Source: an uncultured Gemmiger sp.
GTDB taxonomy: Bacteria > Bacillota > Clostridia > Oscillospirales > Ruminococcaceae
Length of the DNA stretch: 64,000 nucleotides
Direction of reading: 5' to 3'
Assembly (NCBI GenBank): GCA_944388165.1
Contig: CALXHS010000023.1
Coordinates: 1 to 64,000, forward strand
A program made the translations under genes and the position numbers. Position 1 is the stretch's first letter. Every line of letters starts with the position of its first letter. The notes beneath the pieces were generated by a model that was given only the letters and a program-made list of their open reading frames with translations, made no database searches and was not told the origin of the DNA. Shown here piece by piece: positions 25,234 through 32,608 of this stretch.

Positions 25234-26331
25234 ATGAATATTTGTGTGGCGATCCTGCTGGCGGCGGCGCTGCTGGGCGTGGTGGACAAGGCTGCAGGGG
25301 GCAGGCTGGGCCTGGCGGCAGGCTTTGACCGGGGTGTGCAGCAGATGGGCAGCCTGTGTGTGTCCATGACCGGGTTCTATTGTGCGGCCACCGCTCTGTG
25401 CAGTCTGGTGATGGACAGCGGCGCGGTGCAGACGGGAGAGGGCTGGTTCGATCCTTCTCTGCCGGTGTGCATGGCGCTGGCGGTGGATATGGGCGGCTGG
25501 AACGCGGCGGCCCAGATGGCGTCCAGCCCGCAGCTGGCAGCCTTCACCGGGCTGCTGGTGGCTTCCACCGTGGGCTGTCTGGTAAGTTTTTCCCTGCCGG
25601 TGGCGGTGGGCTTTCTGGATAAAGAGGAGATCCCCGGCTTCATGCAGGGGGTGCTGTGGGGCGTGCTGGCCCTGCCCTTCGGCCTGGGGGCCGGGGGCCT
25701 GGTGCTGGGGCTGGACCCCTGGACGCTGCTGCGCAACCTGGCCCCGGTGGCGGGGCTGTGCGCCGTGCTGGCGGTGATGCTCTTTCTGGCGCCGGGGGTC
25801 ACCGGGCGGATCTTTTCCGCCTTCGGGGCCTTCGTCCACGGGCTGGGCATCCTGCTGTTCGGTCTGGTGGTGGTTTCGGTGTTCTTTGAGAGGCTGCTGC
25901 CCCTGGACAGCGGCCTGCCTGCCGAAGCGGTGATGACGGTGTTCCGCATCACCGTCATCGTCTGCGGGGCCAACATCTGCAGCGACCTGGCCCTGGCCCG
26001 GTGCGGGGGCTTCCTGGACCGGTGCGCCCGCCGCCTGGGGGTGGCCCCGGTGGCGGTGGTGGGGCTGGCGGCTTCGGCCATTTCCAGTATCTCCATGCTG
26101 CCCTCCTACCGGGCCATGGACAACCGGGGCAAGGCGGTGAACGCCGCTTTCTGCGCCGCCGGGGCCTATGTCATCGGCGGACAGCTGGCCTTTGTGTCCT
26201 CGGTGGCAGGCAACCGGGAGACCGCCGCCTTCCTGGTGTGCAAACTGGTCAGCGGCGTGCTGGCGGTGGTGCTGGTGGGCGCCTTCGGCTGCCCCCGCTC
26301 CGCCACCAAGGCACAAGCCCGGGCAGAATAA
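25234..26331 (+). CDS. eutH: EutH-type ethanolamine permease
   Basis: 365 residues from the ATG at 25234 (MNICVAILLAAA), after GGGGAAG. About ten hydrophobic helices; EutH-typical segments are GFDRGVQQMGSLCVSMTGF, ALAVDMGGWNAA, GFLDKEEIPGFMQGVLWG, and near the end SSISMLPSYRAMDNRGKA with GAYVIGGQLAFVSS. EutH imports ethanolamine into the cytoplasm, important at low pH or low substrate. None of the other eut genes (eutBC lyase, microcompartment shell, EutVW) lies in this window, so either they are elsewhere or this permease serves another use. It has its own promoter and terminator. Confidence 0.9.
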   Translation: MNICVAILLAAALLGVVDKAAGGRLGLAAGFDRGVQQMGSLCVSMTGFYCAATALCSLVMDSGAVQTGEGWFDPSLPVCMALAVDMGGWNAAAQMASSPQLAAFTGLLVASTVGCLVSFSLPVAVGFLDKEEIPGFMQGVLWGVLALPFGLGAGGLVLGLDPWTLLRNLAPVAGLCAVLAVMLFLAPGVTGRIFSAFGAFVHGLGILLFGLVVVSVFFERLLPLDSGLPAEAVMTVFRITVIVCGANICSDLALARCGGFLDRCARRLGVAPVAVVGLAASAISSISMLPSYRAMDNRGKAVNAAFCAAGAYVIGGQLAFVSSVAGNRETAAFLVCKLVSGVLAVVLVGAFGCPRSATKAQARAE

Positions 26332-26335
26332 ACAA

Positions 26336-26379
26336 AACGGCCCGCGGCGGGGAAGCCTTCTCTCCGCCGCGGGCTTTTT
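26336..26379 (+). terminator. Terminator of eutH
   Basis: GCCCGCGGCGG pairs with CCGCCGCGGGC around a 13-base loop, followed by T5. Confidence 0.9.
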
Positions 26380-26411
26380 GTGGGAAAAGAAAAAATATTC
26401 CCGCAGCCCCC

Positions 26412-26442
26412 TTGACTCTGCCGCCGCGTCAACTGGTACACT
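26412..26442 (+). promoter_or_regulatory. MerR-type promoter with 19-base spacer
   Basis: TTGACT (26412-26417) and TACACT (26437-26442) are 19 bases apart, the overlong spacer that MerR regulators untwist. An inverted repeat TTGAC-N11-GTCAA lies in the -35/spacer region. This strongly suggests autoregulation by the MerR protein encoded next. Confidence 0.8.
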
Positions 26443-26465
26443 GTAAGGGAAGGGAGGGACAAGGC

Positions 26466-27224
26466 ATGGAATATTCCATCCGCGAACTGTCGCATCTGTC
26501 GGGGGTGTCCACCCGCACCCTGCGCTGGTACGACGAAATCGGTCTGCTCAAGCCCGCCCGGGTGGCGGAAAGCGGCTACCGTTACTACGGCCCGGCCCAG
26601 GTGGACCGGCTGCAGGACATTCTCTTTTACCGGGCCCTGGGGGTGGAACTGGCCCGCATCCGGGAATGTCTGGACGACCCTGCCTTCGACCGTCTGGCCG
26701 CTCTCCGGCAGCATCTGGCCGCGCTGCAGGGGAAAAAGGCCCGGCTGGAAACACTGATCCGGTCGGTGGAACAGACCATCGGCTGTGAAGAAAGGAAGGA
26801 ACCCATGAAGGACGAAGCAAAATTTGCCGCCTTCAAGCGCCGGATGGTGGAGGAGAACGAGTCCGCCCACGGCGCCGAAGCCCGGCAGAAATACGGCGAC
26901 GGGGAGGTGGATGCCGCCAACGCCGCCCTGATGGGGCTGACCCCGGAAGCCTGCCAGGCCTGGCAGACCCTGAACACCGACCTGCAGGCCCGGCTGGAAG
27001 CCGCCGTGCAGGCGGGTACCGCCCCCGAAAGCGAGGAGGGCAGGGAGATCTGCGCCATGCACCGCCGCTGGCTGGCGGTGACGGTGAAGGACCTGACCCC
27101 GCAAAAGCACCGGGGCATTGCGGAGCTGTACGTGATGGACGAGCGGTTCACCGCCTATTACGATAAGACGGTGCCCGGCTGTGCCCGCTTTCTGCGGGAC
27201 GCCGTGGCCCATTGGGCGCGGTAA
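26466..27224 (+). CDS. MerR-family activator with TipAS-type effector domain
   Basis: 252 residues from the ATG at 26466, after GGGAGGG. Residues 1-70 are a MerR winged helix (YSIRELSHLSGVSTRTLRWY, then SGYRYYGPAQVDRLQ). A dimerising coiled coil of about 40 residues follows, then a C-terminal TipAS-like domain (MKDEAKFAAFKRR, then ICAMHRRWLAVT and DERFTAYYDK), which binds drugs such as thiopeptides in TipA. The promoter has the overlong 19-base spacer typical for MerR control. No efflux gene is directly downstream: a terminator follows and the next unit belongs to a GntR regulator. It may act mainly on itself or on distant genes. Confidence 0.94.
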   Translation: MEYSIRELSHLSGVSTRTLRWYDEIGLLKPARVAESGYRYYGPAQVDRLQDILFYRALGVELARIRECLDDPAFDRLAALRQHLAALQGKKARLETLIRSVEQTIGCEERKEPMKDEAKFAAFKRRMVEENESAHGAEARQKYGDGEVDAANAALMGLTPEACQAWQTLNTDLQARLEAAVQAGTAPESEEGREICAMHRRWLAVTVKDLTPQKHRGIAELYVMDERFTAYYDKTVPGCARFLRDAVAHWAR

Positions 27225-27238
27225 AGCCGCACAAAAGC

Positions 27239-27270
27239 AAGGGGACTGCCCGGCGGGGCGGTCCCTTTTT
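27239..27270 (+). terminator. Terminator of the MerR gene
   Basis: GGGACTGCC pairs with GGGCGGTCCC (one bulge), followed by T5; the next promoter starts 2 bases later. Confidence 0.85.
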
Positions 27271-27271
27271 G

Positions 27272-27310
27272 TTGACAGTTTGTATTATTTGTATTATGGT
27301 AAATGATACA
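27272..27310 (+). promoter_or_regulatory. Promoter and likely GntR operator
   Basis: TTGACA (27272-27277), a 17-base spacer and TATGGT (27295-27300). The inverted repeat TGTATTATTT-N10-AAATGATACA (27281-27310; one mismatch) spans the spacer, -10 and start region, matching the kind of site YtrA-type GntR proteins bind. Confidence 0.75.
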
Positions 27311-27330
27311 AAGAACAGGAGGTGCCGTCC

Positions 27331-27705
27331 GTGCTGCTGCATCTGGATTTTTCCCTGGATACGCCCATTTACCAGCAGATCCGCAACGAGATCGTGTGGG
27401 GCATCGCGGCGGGCAGCCTGACGCCGGGGCAGCAGCTGCCCCCCATCCGCGCCCTGGCCGAGACCCTGGGCGTGAACGTGATGACGGTGAATAAGGCCTA
27501 CGCCCTGCTCAAGCAGGAAGGGTACCTGAAGGCCGACCGCCGCGCGGGCACGGTGGTGGCGGGGCGGGCCGGCCCCCTGACCGACGAGCTGCGGGCAGCT
27601 TTGGAACTGGCGGCGGCCCAGGCCCGGGCGTCGGGGGTGCCGCTGGAGGAGGTCCTGGCCGTCTGCCGGGGCGTGTATGAGAAGAAGGAAGGGGGACAGG
27701 GCTGA
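27331..27705 (+). CDS. YtrA-subfamily GntR regulator
   Basis: 124 residues. I chose GTG at 27331 because AGGAGG at 27317-27322 is well spaced from it and overlaps the earlier in-frame GTG. The N-terminal winged helix shows DTPIYQQIRNEIVWGIAAG, LPPIRALAETLGVNVMTV and LLKQEGYLKADRRAGTVV. Only a short helical tail follows, as in YtrA-type proteins, which usually control the ABC or membrane-protein genes in their own operon. The next gene overlaps it by one base, supporting that. Confidence 0.94.
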   Translation: MLLHLDFSLDTPIYQQIRNEIVWGIAAGSLTPGQQLPPIRALAETLGVNVMTVNKAYALLKQEGYLKADRRAGTVVAGRAGPLTDELRAALELAAAQARASGVPLEEVLAVCRGVYEKKEGGQG

Positions 27706-29051
27706 TGCATTGGGTCAATCTCATTATTGTGGGCTGCCTGTATATCGGTCTGCCCATGGTCTGGGGGATGCTGCGCAGCGCTTCCCGGGAACGCAGCAAT
27801 CTGATTTTGTCGGTGACCCTGCCGCCCCAGGCCCGGCAGGACCCGGAAGTGCAGGAACTCTGCGCCCGGTTCCGCCGCCGGCTGGACCGGATGTGCCTGG
27901 TGCTCACGGCGGCGCTGGTCCCGGCGCTGTTTTTGCCCTGGATGTCGCTGGTCTGCCTGTACAGCTTTGTGTGGCTGCTGTTTCTGGTGCTGCCTTACTG
28001 GCTGTTCGGCCGGGCCAACGGGGAACTGAAAGCCCTGAAACGGTGCCGGGGCTGGCAGACCGCAGGCGCCGGGCAGACGGTGGCGGAAATGCCCCCGGCC
28101 AGGCCGCCCCGGCAGCTGTCCCGGGCCTGGTTCTGGCCGCCGCTGGTGCTGTCGGTGCTGCCGGTGCTCTCGGTCTTTCTGGATGATTGGGACCCCGCCT
28201 GGCAGGTGGTGCTGGGGGCCACCGCCTTCACCGGCCTGCTCATGACCGGGCTCAGTCTGGTGTTTTACCCGCTGGTCTACCGCCAGCGGCTGGACGCCCT
28301 GGACGGGGATACCACCCTCACCGCCGCCCTCACCCGGGTGCGGCGATATAACTGGACCAAGTTCTGGCTGCTCTGCTCCTGGCTCACGGCGGGGTACTCC
28401 CTGGCGGTGTGGCTGTGCTGGGGCAACATGGCCTGGTATATCATCTGGAACATCGTCTATGCCCTGGCCCTGATCTGGGCCAGCCTGCAGACGGAATTTG
28501 CCGCCCGCCGCGCCCAGCGCCGCCTGACCGAAGGCCGGACCCGTCTGCCGGAGGTGGACGAGGACGACCGCTGGATCTGGGGCCTGTTTTACTGCGACCC
28601 CCACGACGGCCACACCTTTGTGAACCAGCGCATCGGTATGGGCATGAGCATGAACCTGGCCAAGCCCCTGGGCAAGGGGATGATGGGCGTTTCTCTGGCG
28701 CTGCTGGCGGCCATGCCCCTGCTGGGAGTATGGCTGGTGGTGGAGGAATTTTCTCCTCTGCGGCTGGGCCTGCAAAGCCAGACGGTGGCGGCCCAACAGG
28801 CTTTCACCACCTACCGGGTGCCGGTGGCGGAACTGGAGGAGGTACGCCTGCTGGAAGAACTGCCCCCGGCCTCCCGCATTGCGGGCACCTCCATGGGCCA
28901 CCTGCTCAAGGGCAGTTTTTCCATGGAAGGGGAGAAGGCCACCTTCTGCCTGGACCCCCAGGACCCGCCTTTCCTGCTGCTGAAAACGGAGGAAAAAACC
29001 TATGTGTTTGGCGGCGATGCCGCCCGGGACCTGGCCGGGGAACTGGAATAA
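27705..29051 (+). CDS. Multipass membrane protein with DUF5808-like motif
   Basis: 448 residues with about seven to eight membrane helices: one at the N-terminus, pairs near 65-100, 140-160, 170-195, 210-270 and one near 325-345. Between the last helices lies DDRWIWGLFYCDPHDG followed by FVNQRIGMGMSMNLAKPLG, the DUF5808-type motif seen in SdpI-like membrane proteins of Bacilli and Clostridia. The C-terminal 100 residues form a PH-like soluble domain outside the membrane. Start and stop overlap with the GntR gene (TGATG), so it is the regulator's operon partner. Its biochemical function is not known; relatives are linked to cell-envelope stress or bacteriocin immunity. Confidence 0.8.
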   Translation: MHWVNLIIVGCLYIGLPMVWGMLRSASRERSNLILSVTLPPQARQDPEVQELCARFRRRLDRMCLVLTAALVPALFLPWMSLVCLYSFVWLLFLVLPYWLFGRANGELKALKRCRGWQTAGAGQTVAEMPPARPPRQLSRAWFWPPLVLSVLPVLSVFLDDWDPAWQVVLGATAFTGLLMTGLSLVFYPLVYRQRLDALDGDTTLTAALTRVRRYNWTKFWLLCSWLTAGYSLAVWLCWGNMAWYIIWNIVYALALIWASLQTEFAARRAQRRLTEGRTRLPEVDEDDRWIWGLFYCDPHDGHTFVNQRIGMGMSMNLAKPLGKGMMGVSLALLAAMPLLGVWLVVEEFSPLRLGLQSQTVAAQQAFTTYRVPVAELEEVRLLEELPPASRIAGTSMGHLLKGSFSMEGEKATFCLDPQDPPFLLLKTEEKTYVFGGDAARDLAGELE

Positions 29052-29052
29052 A

Positions 29053-29090
29053 ACAAACGGGACTGCCCGGCCGGGGCAGTCCCGTTTTGT
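29053..29090. terminator. Bidirectional terminator
   Basis: ACGGGACTGCCC pairs with GGGCAGTCCCGT, with A/T-rich flanks on both sides; shared by the membrane protein (+) and fructokinase (-). Confidence 0.92.
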
Positions 29091-29121
29091 GTTGCAGAAA
29101 AAGGCGGGGTGCGGGAAAAAT

Positions 29122-30072
29122 TTACACAATAGCCTCCACGTCGGCTTCGGCCACCACGCTGGTGATGCCGCCGTGGGTCTGGGTGGACAGACTGGCGGCG
29201 CAGCAGGCAAAACGGGTCACTGCCCGCATCTCCTCCATCGTCAGGTCGCCGGGGGCCTTGTTCAGCTTGAGGAAGCGGCTCATGGCGCTGCCGCCGAAGA
29301 TGTCCCCGGCGCCGGTGGTGTCGATGACATGGATGCCGCTGGGGGAAGCGACCTCGCCGCTCCCCTGGGCGTTGGCAAAGTGGCAGCCCTTGGGGCCCAG
29401 GGTGGCGTACACCAGGCTGACGCCGTACTCCTTCAGCAGCTTCTGAGCGCCCTCCTCGGGGGAGATGCCCCACAAAAATTCGATCTCTTCGTCGCTGATC
29501 TTGACGATATCCGCCTGGCGCAGGCCCCATTCGATCTGCTCTTTGGCGGCTTCCTCGGTGGGCCACAGAGGCTTGCGCAGGTTGGGGTCAAAGCTGATGA
29601 GCTTTCCGCGTTCTTTGGCGTAAGCCACGGCAGCCCGGGTGGCCGAACGGGCGGGTTCGCCGGTGAGGCTCAGGGTGCCGAAGTGGAAGACCTTGCAATC
29701 ATCCAGCAAAGCGGTGTCCAGTTCCTCGGCGCGCAGGCAGGTGTCGGCGCCGGGCTTGCGGGCGAAGCTGAACTCCCGGTTGCCGGTGGCGTCCAGGGTG
29801 ACGAAGGCCAGGGTGGTGAACACCGACGGGTCTTTCACGATGCCTTTGGTGGAAATGCCCAGAGTGTCCAGGGTGTTTACCAGCAGATTGCCGAAAGCAT
29901 CTTCGCCCACCTTGCCCACGAGGGCGGTGGTGCAGCCGTACTTCTGCAGTGCGGCCAGAAAATTGCCCGGGGCGCCGCCCGGCTGGGCTTTCAGGGTGGG
30001 ATACCCGGCGTCGTCGGTGGAAACGGGGGCGAAGTCAATGAGCAGTTCGCCCAGAGCCACAACATCATACAT
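29122..30072 (-). CDS. PfkB-family sugar kinase, probably fructokinase
   Basis: 316 residues of the ribokinase/PfkB fold. The N-terminal substrate motif is GGAPGNFLAALQKYG (about residue 32), and the C-terminal ATP/anion-hole signature is DTTGAGDIFGG, with the catalytic aspartate (about residue 256). Further fructokinase features are GELLIDF at the start and SFDPNLRKPLWP. It would phosphorylate fructose (or a related ketose) in the cytosol. It lies downstream of a LacI regulator and a small membrane protein on the same strand. A LacI-controlled sugar locus with the broken permeases on the other side is a sensible context. Confidence 0.92.
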   Translation of the reverse strand: MYDVVALGELLIDFAPVSTDDAGYPTLKAQPGGAPGNFLAALQKYGCTTALVGKVGEDAFGNLLVNTLDTLGISTKGIVKDPSVFTTLAFVTLDATGNREFSFARKPGADTCLRAEELDTALLDDCKVFHFGTLSLTGEPARSATRAAVAYAKERGKLISFDPNLRKPLWPTEEAAKEQIEWGLRQADIVKISDEEIEFLWGISPEEGAQKLLKEYGVSLVYATLGPKGCHFANAQGSGEVASPSGIHVIDTTGAGDIFGGSAMSRFLKLNKAPGDLTMEEMRAVTRFACCAASLSTQTHGGITSVVAEADVEAIV

Positions 30073-30086
30073 AACGATTACCTCCT

Positions 30087-30314
30087 TCAGCGGTCATAAC
30101 GGGGGACCTGGTCGGGAAAGGCCCGGGCGATGCTCTCTTCAATGCCCAGGGCCTTGTCCAGCCGGTCGTACAGCAAAAACAAAGCGGCAAAAAGGTCAAA
30201 CCAAACTCCCACAAAGGGGAGCAGCAACAAAGTCCAGGGTGCAAACAGCACCATCAGCAGCCACCGTTCATCCCGCTGGGGCTCGTCGTTCCGGTAGGGA
30301 CGAAACAGATTCAT
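30087..30314 (-). CDS. Small hypothetical membrane protein
   Basis: 75 residues, starting MNLFRPYRND after AGAGGGTC. A polar, charged N-terminus is followed by one long or two short hydrophobic segments (about residues 19-50, rich in L, F, W, P) and a charged C-terminal tail with DRLDKALGIEESIAR. I recognise no family. It is placed 14 bases before the fructokinase gene and 17 after LacI, so it is likely cotranscribed with both. A promoter overlapping the LacI stop may feed it directly. Confidence 0.6.
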   Translation of the reverse strand: MNLFRPYRNDEPQRDERWLLMVLFAPWTLLLLPFVGVWFDLFAALFLLYDRLDKALGIEESIARAFPDQVPRYDR

Positions 30315-30330
30315 GGCAGACCCTCTTTTT

Positions 30331-30359
30331 ATTATACCGAATCTTTGGTGGTTCCGCCA
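30331..30359 (-). promoter_or_regulatory. Internal promoter overlapping the lacI stop codon
   Basis: Minus strand TGGCGG (30359-30354), a 17-base spacer and TATAAT (30336-30331). The -10 includes the LacI TAA stop. Confidence 0.5.
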
Positions 30360-31327
30360 GGCTGGTAGCGCACCGGCAGGCAGACCAGCGGCGGCAGGCC
30401 GGTAAAGTCGTTGGAAAGCACCATGCTCACGGCGGTCTCGGCCAGGTCGGGCACCGGCTGCACGATGGTGGAACAGATGTAGTCCTGGTCCCCGAACATG
30501 CGGATGCCGTCAAAGCCGATGATCTGCACATCTTCCGGCACCCGCAGGCCCAGATCACGCACCATCTTTTCCGCCTGCCAGGCCATCAGGTCGGTGCCGC
30601 AGAACAGCCCGTCCAGCGGGGTGTCGGTCTCCAGCAGGTTGTGGCGCAGGAACACCTCAAAGGCGGACAGGGGCGACCCGTCGGTGAGGTTGCACATCTC
30701 AAAGGAAAGCCCGGCTTCCATGCAGCCGCTGACAAACCCGTCCTTGCGCTTGCTGGGCTCGTTGGTCAGGGAAGAGCCGGTGCGCAGGCAGGCCACCCGG
30801 CGGCAGCCCAGTTCCGCCAGCTTGCGGGCGGCCAGCTGACCGCCGCTGAAATTGTCCGAAGCCACACAGGGCACCGACACGCTGAAAAAGCGGTCGATGG
30901 TCACAAAGGGGATGCCGGCGGGGATCTCCAGTTTAGGATTATAGGTCAAAGCGATGATGCCGTCCACCCGGTTGTGCACCACCATGCTCACAAATTCCTG
31001 TTCCCGGTCCCGGTCGTATTCGGTAAAGCAGAGCATCATCTTGTAGCCCCGCTTTTCCAGCGCGATGTTCACGTGGTAGGTCAGCACCGCAAAGAAGGGC
31101 ATGATGGTGTTGGGAATGATCAGGGCGATGGTACTGGTGCGGTTGCTCTTCAGGGCTTTGGCGCTGGGGTTTACCTGATAGTTCAGCTTTTTCACCGCGG
31201 CCTCCACCTTCAGGCGGTAGGTCTCGCCCACGGGCTGGCCGTTGATCACCTTGGACACGGTGCCCAGGGCCACACCGGCCTCCCGGGCCACGTCGTTCAT
31301 GGTGACGGAACGTTTGTCGCCTTTCAT
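30332..31327 (-). CDS. LacI-family sugar-responsive repressor
   Basis: 331 residues from the ATG at 31327 (MKGDKRSVTM), with GAGGTG upstream. The N-terminal helix-turn-helix is VTMNDVAREAGVALGTVSKV, with the hinge region VNPSAKALKSNRTSTIALI. The periplasmic-binding-protein-like effector domain shows NRVDGIIALTY, DNFSGGQLAARKLAELG and PLDGLFCGTDLMAWQ. It likely binds a sugar. Operators of GTTTCA-type dyad symmetry sit at its own promoter (31395-31415) and downstream of the -10 of the divergent permease operon (31549-31569), so it should repress both. The kinase downstream suggests fructose or a fructose-containing sugar as inducer. Confidence 0.94.
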   Translation of the reverse strand: MKGDKRSVTMNDVAREAGVALGTVSKVINGQPVGETYRLKVEAAVKKLNYQVNPSAKALKSNRTSTIALIIPNTIMPFFAVLTYHVNIALEKRGYKMMLCFTEYDRDREQEFVSMVVHNRVDGIIALTYNPKLEIPAGIPFVTIDRFFSVSVPCVASDNFSGGQLAARKLAELGCRRVACLRTGSSLTNEPSKRKDGFVSGCMEAGLSFEMCNLTDGSPLSAFEVFLRHNLLETDTPLDGLFCGTDLMAWQAEKMVRDLGLRVPEDVQIIGFDGIRMFGDQDYICSTIVQPVPDLAETAVSMVLSNDFTGLPPLVCLPVRYQPGGTTKDSV

Positions 31328-31361
31328 AAGGTACACACCTCGGTCTCCTTGATTTGGTTTC

Positions 31362-31415
31362 ATTATACTATGTTTCATGTATGGCGTAAAGCGGTTTCAT
31401 GAAATTTCGTGAAAT
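31362..31415 (-). promoter_or_regulatory. lacI promoter with upstream operators
   Basis: Minus strand TTTACG (31390-31385), a 17-base spacer and TATAAT (31367-31362). Just upstream lie palindromes TTTCATGAAA (31395-31404) and ATTTC-GT-GAAAT (31404-31415), typical half-sites for LacI proteins. Confidence 0.7.
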
Positions 31416-31518
31416 TGTTTCGGGGGTTTCATCTGGTTGCTCTGCACAAGCGAAAAGTGGTAAAGTTGCACAAACCGCTAAAATAGCCTGGAGATGCCAA
31501 AAATGCCCCTGAAAACCA

Positions 31519-31569
31519 TTGACTTTTGGAACTGAGAATGGTATTTTGGTTTCACAGGAAGCGTGAAAC
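31519..31569 (+). promoter_or_regulatory. Promoter and LacI operator of the decayed sugar permease operon
   Basis: TTGACT (31519-31524), a 17-base spacer and TATTTT (31542-31547). GTTTCAC-N7-GTGAAAC (31549-31569) begins 2 bases after the -10, a classical repression site. The control region is intact although the genes are wrecked. Confidence 0.8.
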
Positions 31570-31608
31570 GATTCATGAACGAGCTGAATCGGACAAGGAG
31601 GAGTCACT

Positions 31609-31788
31609 ATGAGTAAGCTGCGTGCCGCATCCCGCCCACAGGCGGACGCGGTCATCCACCGCAAACCGCTCAAGCAGCGGCTTGCCGAAAACTGGCAGCT
31701 GTATCTGCTGCTGATCCCGGTGCCCATCATCCTGCTGATCATCGTCAGCCGCATCGCCAAGAAGGCCAGCGACGTACAGTTTGTGTAA
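31609..31788 (+). pseudogene. LplB-type sugar ABC permease, internally deleted to 59 residues
   Basis: Starts MSKLRAASRP at 31609 after AAGGAGGAG. The N-terminus (LAENWQLYLLLIPVPIILLI) is that of an LplB/UgpA-type permease, normally about 300 residues. After the first helix it passes directly into IVSRIAKKASDVQFV, which looks like the C-terminal end of the same family. Some 240 residues with the remaining helices and the EAA loop are missing, yet the frame is kept. It cannot form a transporter. It is the first gene under the LacI operator. Confidence 0.78.
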
Positions 31789-31801
31789 AGGAGAGTCCCC
31801 C

Positions 31802-32414
31802 ATGTCAGCAAAAACCAAAACATTGGGCAAACGCCCGGGCGGTCTTTCGGACCGTGCCAGTGATGTGGTGCTGGTGGTGCTGTGCGTGGCCATCCTCCTG
31901 GTGGTGGCCTATCCGCTGTATTACATCCTGGTGGCGTCCTTCTCCGACGACAGCATCCTGCTGGGCTACTGGAACAGCATCAAATACACGGTGGGGGGCA
32001 CCCTGTTCTCGGTGGTCATGATCTACATCACCGCCTACCCCCCTGTCCCGTCCCATCATGGTGGTCATGGTGGTGTTCAGCATGGCGGCCTACTGGAACG
32101 ACTGGTTCACCGCCCTGATCTACATGACCGGCGAAGGCCGCGCTCCCCTGCCCCGGGTGCTGCGCAATATCCTCATCGCCAGCGAAACTTCCGCCAGCCA
32201 GGCCAGCATGATCGCCGGCGGGTATGCCGAACTGAACAAGCTCACCGAAATGATCAAGTTCGCCTCCATCATCGTGGCGGCCGCCCCCATGCTCATCCAC
32301 AACTGCGGCACCATCCCCCTCACCATCAGCCTGAAAGGGTACGGCCAGATGGGAAGGGTGGACCCCGGCGCGGCGGTCCTCTTCCGTCTGGACCGGACGG
32401 GGGAGGATGCCTGA
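31802..32414 (+). pseudogene. LplC-type sugar ABC permease, deleted and frameshifted
   Basis: Begins MSAKTKTLGKRPG after GGAGAG. Three blocks of an LplC/YtcP-like permease can be read: the N-terminal helix ending YPLYYILVASFSDD, then SILLGYWNSIKYTVGG through ITAYP, and, after a one-base frame change in the C6 run near 32039-32044, LSRPIMVVMVVFSMAAYWN to LPRVLRNILIASETS. Between the blocks the expected sequence is absent. The second junction joins two PLSR-coding segments, as if a deletion occurred between short repeats. The C-terminal end (after about 32300) no longer matches well. No sugar-binding protein follows. The transporter is dead as sequenced. Confidence 0.78.
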
Positions 32415-32435
32415 CCCCCGGGCCATTGGGATATG

Positions 32436-32476
32436 AAAAGCGCCGGACCCTGTGCGGTATTGCACAGGGTCCGGCG
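32436..32476 (-). terminator. Large perfect hairpin, terminator of the MacB-type operon
   Basis: CGCCGGACCCTGTGC (32441-32455) and GCACAGGGTCCGGCG (32462-32476) form a perfect 15-base stem. On the minus strand CTTTTC follows. The 130 bases between it and the permease stop hold nothing I recognise. Confidence 0.75.
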
Positions 32477-32608
32477 ATCTATAAAAAGAACAGGCAGGAA
32501 CAGGCGGACAGGGAAAAACGGACGGCGCGGCGTTTGTAAAGGCATTTTTGCAAAGACTAGGAGGAGCGGGAAGAACAGATGCCGCGGTCCGTGGCCGCCG
32601 TCCCCGCC

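Noticed and set aside
25003..26316. Long upstream extension of the hybrid kinase frame
   Set aside because: It runs antisense through eutH; the ATG at 25002 has a ribosome-binding site and begins the membrane helix.
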